The notes beneath the pieces were generated by a model, which searched no databases, was not told where the DNA came from, and saw nothing but the letters and a program-made list of their open reading frames with translations. Below, in pieces: positions 24,036 to 30,981 of a stretch of 45,004 nt of DNA. Both the position numbers and the translations under genes were made by a program. Origin of the DNA: a virus; IMG/VR virus record IMGVR_UViG_3300040815_001568, positions 1 to 45,004 of that record, one strand, 5' to 3'. The first letter of the stretch is position 1. Each line of letters opens with the position of its first letter.

Positions 24036-24436
24036 CCGGCACAGATCCGATCCTCAATCCGTGCCCCGGCTGCAATGCGGAACCGGGGGAGCCGTGCCGC
24101 CCGGCGTGCCTGTCGTGGACGGACCGCACCGAGTTTGACTTAAACGACCTTGCGCGCCGCGTGTCGTCGCTAGGCGTGCCCTCGAGCGTCGAGCACTCCG
24201 GAGGGGACGTAGCGACCCTGTACGCGGGCTATTCCGGTTACCCGGAGGTAATCGCCGGCCCCGGTTGGTTTACCGGCCCCGGCTGGACAAATGCCCGCGC
24301 GTCTTGGGACGAGTTCAGTTACGGAATAGACGACGACAAAGAAACGGAACACGTAACGGACATCAGCCCGCGCACCCTTGACGCGGTAGCGCGTGCTATC
24401 GCGGAACTTGCGCGCAGCCTCGAGGCCACAACGTGA
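24032..24436 (+). CDS. Early protein with N-terminal Cys cluster
   Basis: 134 residues from ATG 24032, coupled to the gene before by ATGA. CPGCNAEPGEPCRPAC at residues about 10-25 is a four-Cys set like that of small zinc-binding actinobacterial proteins. The middle has GYPEVIAGPGWFTGPGW, and the end is helical (LDAVARAIAELARSLE). Its stop overlaps the next start (GTGA). Function unknown. Confidence 0.65.
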   Translation: MTGTDPILNPCPGCNAEPGEPCRPACLSWTDRTEFDLNDLARRVSSLGVPSSVEHSGGDVATLYAGYSGYPEVIAGPGWFTGPGWTNARASWDEFSYGIDDDKETEHVTDISPRTLDAVARAIAELARSLEATT

Positions 24437-24585
24437 CCCGCCTCGAGATCACCCGCACCCGTGCCGGCCGCTACCAGATCCGCAACGAGCACGGCCGCGT
24501 ACTGCACACGACCTCGAGCGCAGGTGCAGCACTCAAAGCCCGCGCCCGCTTGCAGCGCGCCGCCTACTACCGAGCCAACCGCTAG
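24433..24585 (+). CDS. Very small basic early protein
   Basis: 50 residues from the GTG at 24433 that overlaps the previous stop. Sequence plan: two short strands (LEITRTRAGRYQIRNEHG), then a basic Ala/Arg helix (ALKARARLQRAAYYRANR). The strand-strand-helix layout and charge suggest nucleic-acid binding, which is inference. Followed at once by cassette C, whose hairpin may end this transcript. Confidence 0.55.
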   Translation: MTRLEITRTRAGRYQIRNEHGRVLHTTSSAGAALKARARLQRAAYYRANR

Positions 24586-24592
24586 CGCGTGG

Positions 24593-24664
24593 ACCGTGGC
24601 CCCTCGAGAGTCCTCGAGGGCCCGCGGCCTAGGCGAAGGCCCTAGGAGATCAGGAGAACCCACC
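24593..24664 (+). promoter_or_regulatory. Repeated intergenic cassette, copy C
   Basis: ACCGTGGCCCCTCG, then a perfect hairpin CCCTCGAG (24601-24608), AGTC, CTCGAGGG (24613-24620), then CCGCGGCCTAGG, CCTAGGAGA, CAGGAGAAC and ATG 24665. It matches copy E (25917-25990) through most of its length. The hairpin could end the upstream transcript while the end serves the next gene. Confidence 0.65.
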
Positions 24665-25030
24665 ATGATTACCGCCCAAGACCGCGCCGCCCGCATGATG
24701 CGCGACAACACTGCCACGACCGTCTACGACGACGGATTGACGATGCTCGAGCAGTCTGCCGAGTTTGCAGCCAAATTGATCGACGGCGCATACACCGGCG
24801 AAACCAACATCGAAACCGCCGCAGGGCGTAGCACCCACACCGCCGAAACGTTCACGCTATCCGGTGGCGGCCCCGCCTCAGATCTAACCGTGATCCTCAA
24901 CGACGGCGGCGAGCCCATCGAAGCGTTTCACACCTACTACGACGGCGGGAAAACCGCGACCGTTTACCTAGACCGCGCCAATGCGAACGAAGTGTTCGCC
25001 GCCCTCACGGGGCTACAGCCGACCGACTAG
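24665..25030 (+). CDS. Early protein of unknown function
   Basis: 121 residues from ATG 24665, eight bases after CAGGAG. Helical start (ITAQDRAARMMRDN), then beta-rich from residue about 60: THTAETFTLSGGGPASDLTV, GGEPIEAFHTYYDGGKTATV. The body recalls small alpha+beta proteins that bind a partner through an exposed sheet. Flanked on both sides by intergenic cassettes, so possibly its own transcript. Family not recognised. Confidence 0.65.
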   Translation: MITAQDRAARMMRDNTATTVYDDGLTMLEQSAEFAAKLIDGAYTGETNIETAAGRSTHTAETFTLSGGGPASDLTVILNDGGEPIEAFHTYYDGGKTATVYLDRANANEVFAALTGLQPTD

Positions 25031-25048
25031 ACCCCGCCCGCCCGCGTG

Positions 25049-25128
25049 ATCCTCGAGGAGTCGAGCTCAAACCCTCGAGGGTTGCGCAGGTGATCGGACC
25101 GACCGACACCGGAACAGGAGAAAACCCT
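25049..25128 (+). promoter_or_regulatory. Repeated intergenic cassette, copy D
   Basis: Diverged copy. It holds CCTCGAGG and the perfect 14-base palindrome AACCCTCGAGGGTT (25070-25083), then GGAACAGGAGAAAACCCT before ATG 25129. Confidence 0.45.
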
Positions 25129-25479
25129 ATGAACACCCACCCGCAACCGACAGAAGCCACACACGGCCTATTTTGGATCGAGGACCCCGGCCACGCGTGG
25201 CTAGCGGTAGACACGCGCAATTTTCCCGATGCGCTCGAGTGTGGAACCGGCTACGGCTACCGCCGAGGCGATTTTGTCTACCTCGAGGAAGATCTCGAAG
25301 CCCCCGCCTTTCTCGAAAATCACCGGGATCTAGCGGCGCACGATCGAGCCGGCCACCTAGCGACCCGCCGCTACGACTTCGACGCACCCGTGCGCCATTA
25401 CAGCGCAAACAGTGAACGGCTGGACGTTGCCGCCTTCCTCGAGCGTAGGCGCGCCGCACAGCAGGAGGTCCAAGCGTGA
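25129..25479 (+). CDS. Early protein of unknown function
   Basis: 116 residues from ATG 25129, eight bases after CAGGAG. Trp/Tyr rich: GLFWIEDPGHAWLAVDT, then GTGYGYRRGDFVYLEED. The C-terminal half is helical and charged (VAAFLERRRAAQQEVQA). DNA-level use of CTCGAG gives Leu-Glu here more than once. The stop overlaps the next GTG (GTGA). Family not recognised. Confidence 0.65.
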   Translation: MNTHPQPTEATHGLFWIEDPGHAWLAVDTRNFPDALECGTGYGYRRGDFVYLEEDLEAPAFLENHRDLAAHDRAGHLATRRYDFDAPVRHYSANSERLDVAAFLERRRAAQQEVQA

Positions 25480-25640
25480 GCGACTACGACCGCCCGACTC
25501 ATGCCTACGTCGAATGTTGCGAACGCGTGCCGCTATTTGAGCGCACCACCCGCATATGGATACGCGACAGCGGTTATGTGCGCGTATGCCTCGAAGGAAC
25601 CGGCTGCACAACCGATCTAGACCAGGGGGCCCGGCGATGA
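25476..25640 (+). CDS. Very small Cys-containing early protein
   Basis: 54 residues from the GTG at 25476. It reads SDYDRPTHAYVECCERVPLF then TTRIWIRDSGYVRVCLEGTG: two beta hairpins with four Cys in all. Coupled to both neighbours by overlaps (GTGA before, ATGA after), which supports it being real. Confidence 0.5.
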   Translation: MSDYDRPTHAYVECCERVPLFERTTRIWIRDSGYVRVCLEGTGCTTDLDQGARR

Positions 25641-25909
25641 TCGAGAACGCGACCCGCGCCGCGTGGGAGGCCGTATTCCAAGCCCGCGAAACGCTCGCCC
25701 GCATCACTCATGCCGCCGACGCATGGACCGACCAGATGCAGCCCACCGACGCGGCCTACCAGGACGCGCTCAACCTGTCGGGCAGCGCGTGGGCGGCTGG
25801 AGCCGACAGCCTCGACCTAATGAAAGCGAGGACAACACCCGGCGAGATCGGCGCGTGGCTAGCCCGCGTGGATCAGATCGAGGCCGAGGCCCGCACGATC
25901 CTGCCGTGA
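25637..25909 (+). CDS. Small helical early protein
   Basis: 90 residues from ATG 25637, overlapping the previous stop. Almost all helix: AAWEAVFQARETLARITHAA, QDALNLSGSAWAAGADSLDL, IGAWLARVDQIEAEARTI, which looks like a three-helix bundle. Last gene of a three-gene coupled set; cassette E follows. Function unknown. Confidence 0.6.
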   Translation: MIENATRAAWEAVFQARETLARITHAADAWTDQMQPTDAAYQDALNLSGSAWAAGADSLDLMKARTTPGEIGAWLARVDQIEAEARTILP

Positions 25910-25916
25910 CCCCGTG

Positions 25917-25990
25917 ACCGTGGCCCCTCGCGCACACGCTCGAGGGACCGCGGCCTAGGGGAACACCTAGGAGAACAGGAGAACAAGCCA
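25917..25990 (+). promoter_or_regulatory. Repeated intergenic cassette, copy E
   Basis: ACCGTGGCCCCTCG, then CCCTCG (25925-25930) pairing with CGAGGG (25941-25946), CCGCGGCCTAGGGGAA, CCTAGGAGAACAGGAGAAC and ATG 25991. The closest relative is copy C; the hairpin arms are kept while loop bases differ. Confidence 0.65.
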
Positions 25991-26176
25991 ATGACCGAGA
26001 ACACCCCAGCAGAGTGTCAGTGGTGCTACCAGCCCGGAATGTATGCAACGTGGACCCCGCGCCACGGTTGGCACGACTTGTGCGAACGCCACCACACGCA
26101 AACCCAGCGCGATCTTGTAGCGCACCTAATCGAGCGCATGACCGAAACCGGCCGGCCGACCAGATCCCGCGCCTAG
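25991..26176 (+). CDS. Small zinc-finger-like early protein
   Basis: 61 residues from ATG 25991 after GGAGAACAGGAG. CQWCYQPG near residue 10 and CERHH near 31-35 give a C-x2-C...C-x2-H set around WTPRHGWHDL; the rest is a helix (TQRDLVAHLIERMTETG). Likely a small zinc-binding protein; partner unknown. Confidence 0.65.
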   Translation: MTENTPAECQWCYQPGMYATWTPRHGWHDLCERHHTQTQRDLVAHLIERMTETGRPTRSRA

Positions 26177-26320
26177 CTTGCGCCGATCCGCGATGCCGGG
26201 GACGCACGACGGCTAGCGCGACAACGACACAACCGAATATCGAGCAATGCCAGATTAGTAACCCTGCACCCGCTACCGTGGTGTATGTCAGTGAATAGCA
26301 CAAGCAAAGGTGGATTAGCG
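26177..26320. other. Spacer before the second early gene block
   Basis: No gene is seen in these 144 bases apart from a weak upstream ATG at 26285 in frame with the next gene. It lacks the intergenic cassette. It is somewhat richer in A and T than its surroundings near 26235-26265, so a promoter is plausible but not readable by eye. Confidence 0.35.
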
Positions 26321-26509
26321 ATGAGCAAACCAGCAATATCTATGCCCCTCGAGCACTGGCACGTCGTTGTGGACGCTATGGCGGTAGCCCTGGAAACAGG
26401 CAGCCTGTCCACGTTCCAGAAAACCAGGGTGCTGACGGCAACACGCCGTATCCATGCCGCCCTGCACACGCACGACGACTATGCAACACTACACCCGAAG
26501 GAGGTGTGA
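26321..26509 (+). CDS. Small helical early protein
   Basis: 62 residues from ATG 26321, preceded by AAAGGTGG; an ATG at 26285 has no binding site. Sequence SMPLEHWHVVVDAMAVALET then TFQKTRVLTATRRIHAAL shows two amphipathic helices. Ends one base before the next start. Function unknown. Confidence 0.6.
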   Translation: MSKPAISMPLEHWHVVVDAMAVALETGSLSTFQKTRVLTATRRIHAALHTHDDYATLHPKEV

Positions 26510-26510
26510 C

Positions 26511-26681
26511 ATGAATGGAATGACGGTTCTCATAGTGCTGGCCGTGTACGTAGTGTCCCTGATCCTGGCCCACCAGGACGGCAAACGGGTCGGAAGGGAG
26601 CAGGGCTTGTGTGAAGCGGAGGCCCGCCGCCGCCACCCCAGCAACCAGCCGAGCAACGTTCGAGTGCGGAACGTCCGGTGA
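26511..26681 (+). CDS. Small membrane protein
   Basis: 56 residues from ATG 26511, after the strongest ribosome binding site in the early region (AAGGAGGTG). Residues 4-21 (MTVLIVLAVYVVSLILAH) form a membrane helix at the N-terminus, followed by a basic cytoplasmic-type tail (KRVGREQGLCEAEARRRH). It overlaps the next gene by GTGA. Role unknown. Confidence 0.65.
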   Translation: MNGMTVLIVLAVYVVSLILAHQDGKRVGREQGLCEAEARRRHPSNQPSNVRVRNVR

Positions 26682-26845
26682 GTACGGAGATCCCAGCCGG
26701 CCACACGTCGAAGGTCACCTCCGGTTGGTGTACCACCGATACGCACGATGCCTGCCCGCAGCGTTGGGAGGTTGTGCGTCACCTCGAGCGTAAGAAAACG
26801 GACATCATTTACGGGGAGTGCATATGCGAATGCCACCACACGTAA
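26678..26845 (+). CDS. Very small Cys-rich early protein
   Basis: 55 residues from the GTG overlapping the previous stop. Cys residues lie in GWCTT, DACPQ and ECICECHH, a spacing fit for one metal site or disulfides. The middle is basic (RHLERKKTD). The 3' end overlaps the next gene by 22 bases in another frame, which suggests dense packing rather than a chance ORF. Confidence 0.5.
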   Translation: MSTEIPAGHTSKVTSGWCTTDTHDACPQRWEVVRHLERKKTDIIYGECICECHHT

Positions 26846-26964
26846 CAAAAGACGACCCCCGCACCGGCAAATGCCTCATGGGGGAGCACGACGAGTGCCG
26901 AGTGTGGAGTAGCCGCGGCCGCTTATGCGGCTGCCCCTGCCACGTTGAGGAGATCCCGTGGTAG
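26824..26964 (+). CDS. Very small Cys-rich early protein
   Basis: 46 residues from ATG 26824, inside the end of the previous gene. Cys positions: GKCLM, DECRVW, RLCGCPCHVEE, so five Cys and several His in 46 residues. Stop overlaps the next GTG by seven bases. Likely a metal-binding mini-protein; inferred. Confidence 0.5.
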   Translation: MRMPPHVTKDDPRTGKCLMGEHDECRVWSSRGRLCGCPCHVEEIPW

Positions 26965-27287
26965 GTCGTTTCACGCTACGCAAACCCGAGAAGCAACGCC
27001 TAGTGCAGTTGCTCATGCTCGAGCACGAATCTGTCGAGAACGCAGCGGAACGAGTGTGGACCGCGAGCCTCGAGGAGTTCCTGAAACGACCGATGTTCTT
27101 CATCGCGGTCATAGACAAGGGAGTCGGAGTGCATTTACACGGCCCATTCCCGACACGTAACGCAGCAAACAAGGCGATAGAGAAAGGAGAAGTGTTCGCC
27201 GCCACCCCAGGAAGCAACGGGATTGTGCTCGAGCTGTTCAGCCACGAGTACGACGACATTGACGACGAAGGGCAAGGATTGTGGTAA
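26958..27287 (+). CDS. Early protein of unknown function
   Basis: 109 residues from the GTG at 26958. Helical first half (KQRLVQLLMLEHESVENAAE), then beta: MFFIAVIDKGVGVHLHGPF, with NAANKAIEKGEVF after it. The end is acidic (YDDIDDEGQGLW). The middle (HGPFPTRNAANKAIEKG) recalls small actinophage proteins of unknown role. It overlaps the secreted protein gene that follows. Confidence 0.65.
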   Translation: MVGRFTLRKPEKQRLVQLLMLEHESVENAAERVWTASLEEFLKRPMFFIAVIDKGVGVHLHGPFPTRNAANKAIEKGEVFAATPGSNGIVLELFSHEYDDIDDEGQGLW

Positions 27288-27739
27288 CCCGATTTTTGTG
27301 TGCCGTATTTGCAACGGTAACCCTGCCGGTGGCCACCGCAGGGACGGTACATGCGGCAAACGAGCAGGCTGCGGGAGTAGCTAGCCGCTACGACGTTCCC
27401 GCACGGTACGTCACTTACGAGTATTGCGTCCGTATGCGGGAGTCCAACGGACGATGGAACGCAGTGAACCCGACCGGTAAATACCGGGGCGCGTATCAGT
27501 TCTCACCGGAACTTGCGCGTGGCGCAACGTTCCACATGCTCGAGGACATCATCAAATACTCGACCGCTGACAGTAGGACCGAGGCTCGAGCGATAGCCAG
27601 CAAGTTGCGCAGTATGCCGATGAACAAGTGGCCGGCGTGGGCGCAAACAAGCGCGTTCGTGCAAACCCTCGATGGGCACGACGCGGAGCAGCCTTGGTCG
27701 GGAAAGTTTCATTGGAACGGGGGACGTTGGTCATGCTGA
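27281..27739 (+). CDS. Secreted Rpf/transglycosylase-like protein
   Basis: 152 residues from a GTG start. Residues 1-25 form a signal peptide (RFLCAVFATVTLPVATAG, cleavage likely after VHA). The rest carries CVRMRESNGRWNAVNPTGK and YRGAYQFSPE, which match the resuscitation-promoting factor/transglycosylase-like fold; Glu54 is the likely catalytic residue. It would cut the glycan strand of the host wall from outside. It sits with early genes next to WhiB, far from holin and endolysin, so it is not an obvious lysis protein; wall remodelling, host growth control or superinfection are options, all inferred. Confidence 0.75.
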   Translation: MVTRFLCAVFATVTLPVATAGTVHAANEQAAGVASRYDVPARYVTYEYCVRMRESNGRWNAVNPTGKYRGAYQFSPELARGATFHMLEDIIKYSTADSRTEARAIASKLRSMPMNKWPAWAQTSAFVQTLDGHDAEQPWSGKFHWNGGRWSC

Positions 27740-28131
27740 TTGAGACACCTCGAGGTGACCATTGGGCTGATCGAGCGTTGTGTTCACAATCGGACCCGGA
27801 AGCGTGGTTCCCCGAGCACACGAAACTAGACATAAAACCGATGATGATCTGCCACACATGCCCGGTGATCCGCGAGTGCGCCAAGCACGCACTGACGACG
27901 CAACCGGAGTACGGAATATGGGCCGGTTTACCTATGCGCGTGCTCCGCGGCTACTACCAGCAGGCTGCCGACGCTGATCCTTTGACTCTCGCACAGACGG
28001 TGCAACGAGTGATCGGTCACGGACGACGGCTCCTGCACAGCGAGTTCGATGCGCGTAAACAGTTCCGCATACGCCAAGGCGAGCGCAAGAAGCAGAACGA
28101 GATGCGCCGTAAGGAGTTAGCTAATGCCTGA
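27733..28131 (+). CDS. WhiB-family Fe-S transcription regulator
   Basis: 132 residues from ATG 27733, overlapping the previous gene by 7 bases. Four Cys at about residues 17, 40, 43 and 49 (C...CHTC...C), AWFPEH after the first and the G-I-W-A-G turn at 61-65 are the WhiB signature. The C-terminal part is basic (RKQFRIRQGERKKQNEMRRK). WhiB proteins bind a 4Fe-4S cluster and the host primary sigma factor. They occur only in actinobacteria and their phages, so this gene is the best host marker here. It may redirect host transcription early in infection. Confidence 0.9.
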   Translation: MLIETPRGDHWADRALCSQSDPEAWFPEHTKLDIKPMMICHTCPVIRECAKHALTTQPEYGIWAGLPMRVLRGYYQQAADADPLTLAQTVQRVIGHGRRLLHSEFDARKQFRIRQGERKKQNEMRRKELANA

Positions 28132-28420
28132 CGTGGACCTAAAGGGAATACCGACGCACGAATGCTTGTGCGGGTGCGACACGTTCATAACGGCCGTGAA
28201 GTTCGATGACTACCATATCGCGTGGTACACGTTGCAGGGCAAATGCTACGCGTGCGGGAACATGGTGACGTTGCCGTGTGAAGTGGATCGGCTCGAGCCG
28301 GCAACAATCAACCTAACGTGCCCGTTGTGCGAGCAGGACACTGATACTCGAGTGCTGCAAGACGATGATCCGATCATTGCCCGCTGCGACCGCTGCACGT
28401 ACTTGTACGTCGCCACCTAA
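28124..28420 (+). CDS. Double zinc-ribbon protein
   Basis: 98 residues from ATG 28124, after AAGGAG, overlapping whiB by 8 bases. Cys sets at CLCGC, CYACG, CPLC and CDRC are spaced for two zinc ribbons. The sheet residues between (FDDYHIAWYTLQGK) are typical of ribbon strands. Last gene of the rightward region; its stop overlaps the end of the leftward sigma-like gene, so the two transcripts converge. Confidence 0.7.
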   Translation: MPDVDLKGIPTHECLCGCDTFITAVKFDDYHIAWYTLQGKCYACGNMVTLPCEVDRLEPATINLTCPLCEQDTDTRVLQDDDPIIARCDRCTYLYVAT

Positions 28421-29115
28421 TCCGAGAATCCAGGTTTACCGAGTTCCTGTTCTCGAGTCTGAGAGACAGCCGCCGCATTGCTGACAGCTTTGCGGCGGTT
28501 TCTCTTTGGCTGCTCACCACCTAGAGATCGAATGATCCGGTTGATAGCCCTCGATAACCGATAGCGGATCTGCCGGTTGGTTGTGTCGTACGTTGTGGCA
28601 ATCACGCTCACGTCCAGCCCGCCAGCACCGTACCGATCCCACAGTAGCCGCTTATCGTCTGGGGATAGTTGAATGAATGCTGAGCGAATATCAGCCCGCA
28701 TCGCTTCACGCTCGAACCCCTCATTAGGTTTCCGAGACTTGGACACGTACACGTCCATCTCAGCCATTTGACTCGGCTGGTATCCGTCGAGCACCTCCGG
28801 AAGAAGCTCCTCGACCACTTGTGACGTGTAGAAATAGAAATCACCAGGCTTGCAACCGGTTCGCCGGTAGCGTTCCTTCATCACGATGTTGTGCAAATGC
28901 ACCCGCAGGCTGGACTTGAGTAAACGACGCACCGCCGTATGGTTGGGGGAGTCGTCGTCCTCCCACCAGCCCTCGAGTTTGCGAGTGTTCAACAGCACCC
29001 ACTCCCAGCCTTCCTGAATGAGATCCTCGACCGGCAGTAGGTAGTGGTGCTGCCTACCAACCGAGGTCGCTACGGCCTTCACCGCTTGGCCGACAAACCG
29101 CTCCTCGATCACCAC
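28417..29115 (-). CDS. Sigma-factor-like protein
   Basis: 232 residues from a GTG start. DLIQEGWEWVL at residues 31-41 matches sigma-70 region 2. LSPDDKRLLWDRYGAGG followed by an HTH (VSVIATTYDTTNRQIRYRL, about residues 170-195) is a region 4 layout. The 125 residues between are longer than in ECF factors and carry a basic stretch (MKERYRRTGCKPGDF). Proteins of this plan are common in phages of actinobacteria. It may direct host RNA polymerase to phage late promoters. Last gene of the leftward replication operon. Confidence 0.75.
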   Translation of the reverse strand: MVIEERFVGQAVKAVATSVGRQHHYLLPVEDLIQEGWEWVLLNTRKLEGWWEDDDSPNHTAVRRLLKSSLRVHLHNIVMKERYRRTGCKPGDFYFYTSQVVEELLPEVLDGYQPSQMAEMDVYVSKSRKPNEGFEREAMRADIRSAFIQLSPDDKRLLWDRYGAGGLDVSVIATTYDTTNRQIRYRLSRAINRIIRSLGGEQPKRNRRKAVSNAAAVSQTREQELGKPGFSD

Positions 29116-29849
29116 GCGTACTTCTCCCCTTCCACGATGAATGACCGGTTGTGTATGGGGATAGGTACTGCCGTTGTGTTGCCTTTATCTACGTACAAAA
29201 GACCGAAGCCTTGCTGCCAATTCTTGAACTTCGCGTACCTCATGCCTTTGCTCGAGAAATCCGCAAGTGTTCCAACCTCGAAACCGGTGAGCACTTGAGG
29301 TTTCTTGTTCCCAAGCCACGTAAACGTGTGATGCTGCAACACTTGACGATGCGTGTGCCCGCATATCACGCTGCGATTAGTTCGCATGGCTAGGTTGAGC
29401 GCGGTTTTGCCGACCGCTTGTGTCCCCTCGTCCCCGTGCATGAGTAGCCAGCCTGGGGCGGGCGACCACGGATCTTGGTGATACTTGATGCCGAGCTCAT
29501 CGAACTTGTAGAAAGCCTCGAGCTTCATCTCGGGGATAGTCTCGAAAGCCGGCACTCGAGAAAGAGCCTGAAACCACCTATCGAGATGGTTGCTGCGCGT
29601 GACGTGCTTCACCTGCAACATGCCAAGAACCTCGACCACGCGGTCGCGTTCTTTACCGAGGTCACCCTCATACATGCTGCGGGTATTCAGCGAATACCGG
29701 GACACCGGAGCCAGATCGGACTCGTCCCCAACACTGATAACGGTAGTCGGTTTGTAGTCGTCAATGAACTGCGCGACCGCATCAACCGCACGCTTATCCT
29801 CGAACGGTATTTGGAGGTCGCTGATAGCAACTATCCGGTCCACTCTCAC
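29109..29849 (-). CDS. Calcineurin-like metallophosphoesterase
   Basis: 246 residues from a GTG start overlapping the previous stop. Metal-site motifs in order: SDLQIP (Asp11, with Gln in place of the usual His), GDESD (Asp42), SNHLDR (Asn87-His88, where GNHD is usual), LLMHGD (His138) and CGHTHR (His165, His167). Phage enzymes of this group are found beside primase and helicase genes and cut phosphodiester or nucleotide bonds; the substrate is not known. The changed third motif keeps Asn and His but not the Gly. Confidence 0.85.
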   Translation of the reverse strand: MRVDRIVAISDLQIPFEDKRAVDAVAQFIDDYKPTTVISVGDESDLAPVSRYSLNTRSMYEGDLGKERDRVVEVLGMLQVKHVTRSNHLDRWFQALSRVPAFETIPEMKLEAFYKFDELGIKYHQDPWSPAPGWLLMHGDEGTQAVGKTALNLAMRTNRSVICGHTHRQVLQHHTFTWLGNKKPQVLTGFEVGTLADFSSKGMRYAKFKNWQQGFGLLYVDKGNTTAVPIPIHNRSFIVEGEKYAW

Positions 29850-30370
29850 TCCATGTCCGAGCTGCCCTCCCGTAGTGTTGTGGTGACTGCCCGCTCAACC
29901 ATGATGCTCAACATTCCGACGTAGTTGATGACATCAAGTAGTTCGTCCTGCAACTCATTCAATAGCCGCTCGACCGTGTACGACTCGAACCGTTGGCCGG
30001 CGATACCGTCGTCGTACTGCCGCATACCGACACCCATGATGCGTTCTCGAGCCCGCAACGTGAGGGCTTGAATGTGGTCGGCTAGTTCGTAGCTGCTCAT
30101 TCCCGGCGCAGGGGCGGCAACTCGACTAGCACTCGTTGTCCTTGTGCTTGGACAATCACAAATCCCAGGCTCGACAGCAGCCGTACCGCTTCCCTCAACT
30201 CGCTCGTCACTCGCACTCCCGTAACACCCGCACTCACATAAACTTGACGCTTCGCCGGAAACTACGTCGCGCACATACGCGACCCGACATCCATCACACA
30301 AACACCGGTCATCGTCCATCGTGGGGACACCAGGGAACCGAGCCTGAAACTCCTCAAGGTAATAACTCAC
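29846..30370 (-). CDS. Possible MazG-like protein with N-terminal Cys cluster
   Basis: 174 residues from a GTG start. The first 50 residues hold six Cys (DRCLCDGCRV, SLCECGCYG), a probable zinc site; a Ser/Thr/Ala linker follows. The last 85 residues are helical with LLNELQDELLDVINYVGML, which resembles the Glu/Asp helix of MazG-type nucleotide pyrophosphohydrolases, though only part of the motif is visible. If right, it would remove a nucleotide triphosphate from the pool during phage replication. Moderately unsure. Confidence 0.5.
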   Translation of the reverse strand: MSYYLEEFQARFPGVPTMDDDRCLCDGCRVAYVRDVVSGEASSLCECGCYGSASDERVEGSGTAAVEPGICDCPSTRTTSASRVAAPAPGMSSYELADHIQALTLRARERIMGVGMRQYDDGIAGQRFESYTVERLLNELQDELLDVINYVGMLSIMVERAVTTTLREGSSDME

Positions 30371-30981
30371 GCTGGCCCCACAATCGCCTCGACCGCTTCA
30401 CGGCCACCGGACAGGTACACACTGTTCACGTCCTCACCGGGCGGCAAGTTCACGGGGATCGCACCGATCTCGTCCTGCATACGACGACCGAACTGCAAGC
30501 CCGCCTCGTCCCCATCGCACGCCACAACGATCCGATCAAAGTCCTCAAACAAGTAGCGAAAGAACCCCTGCCACGCCTGCACGCCTGGAACCCCGACGCT
30601 CACATACCCGAGCTGCATCAGTGTTATGCAATCAATCTCCCCCTCAGCGAGAACACAACTCCTCGAGTCCGTGTTCAACGCCGACACCCCGAACAGGTGC
30701 GTTTCAGCACCGGTCATCGAAAGATACTTCGGGTTGCTGCCGTCCAAAGCCCGATAACGGATTGCCACAATACTTCCATCAGCTGCGATGTATGGGATAG
30801 CGAGTCGTCCAGCGAACATCTCGTCACCCGGAACTTGCCCGTCGCAAACGCCAAGACGGAACATCTCGGCTGCGGCTCGACTTATTCCCCTGCTGGCTAG
30901 GTAGTCGTCGGCCAGGTGCAGGTTTCCTTCGTACCGTGCGGTTTTCACTTCCAGAGAGGCTTTCTGCGAGTCGGACAGCAT
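30367..30981 (-). CDS. DNA primase, Toprim part
   Basis: 204 residues from ATG 30981. An N-terminal helical domain (DDYLASRGISRAAAEMFRLG) leads to the catalytic Toprim fold: LAEGEID (Glu113) and VVACDGDEAG (Asp156, Asp158). It makes RNA primers for DNA synthesis. The zinc-binding half lies in the overlapping upstream gene 30824-31201, in another frame, so the primase is split. AAGGAAGG lies 14 bases before the ATG, a weak start. Confidence 0.85.
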   Translation of the reverse strand: MLSDSQKASLEVKTARYEGNLHLADDYLASRGISRAAAEMFRLGVCDGQVPGDEMFAGRLAIPYIAADGSIVAIRYRALDGSNPKYLSMTGAETHLFGVSALNTDSRSCVLAEGEIDCITLMQLGYVSVGVPGVQAWQGFFRYLFEDFDRIVVACDGDEAGLQFGRRMQDEIGAIPVNLPPGEDVNSVYLSGGREAVEAIVGPA

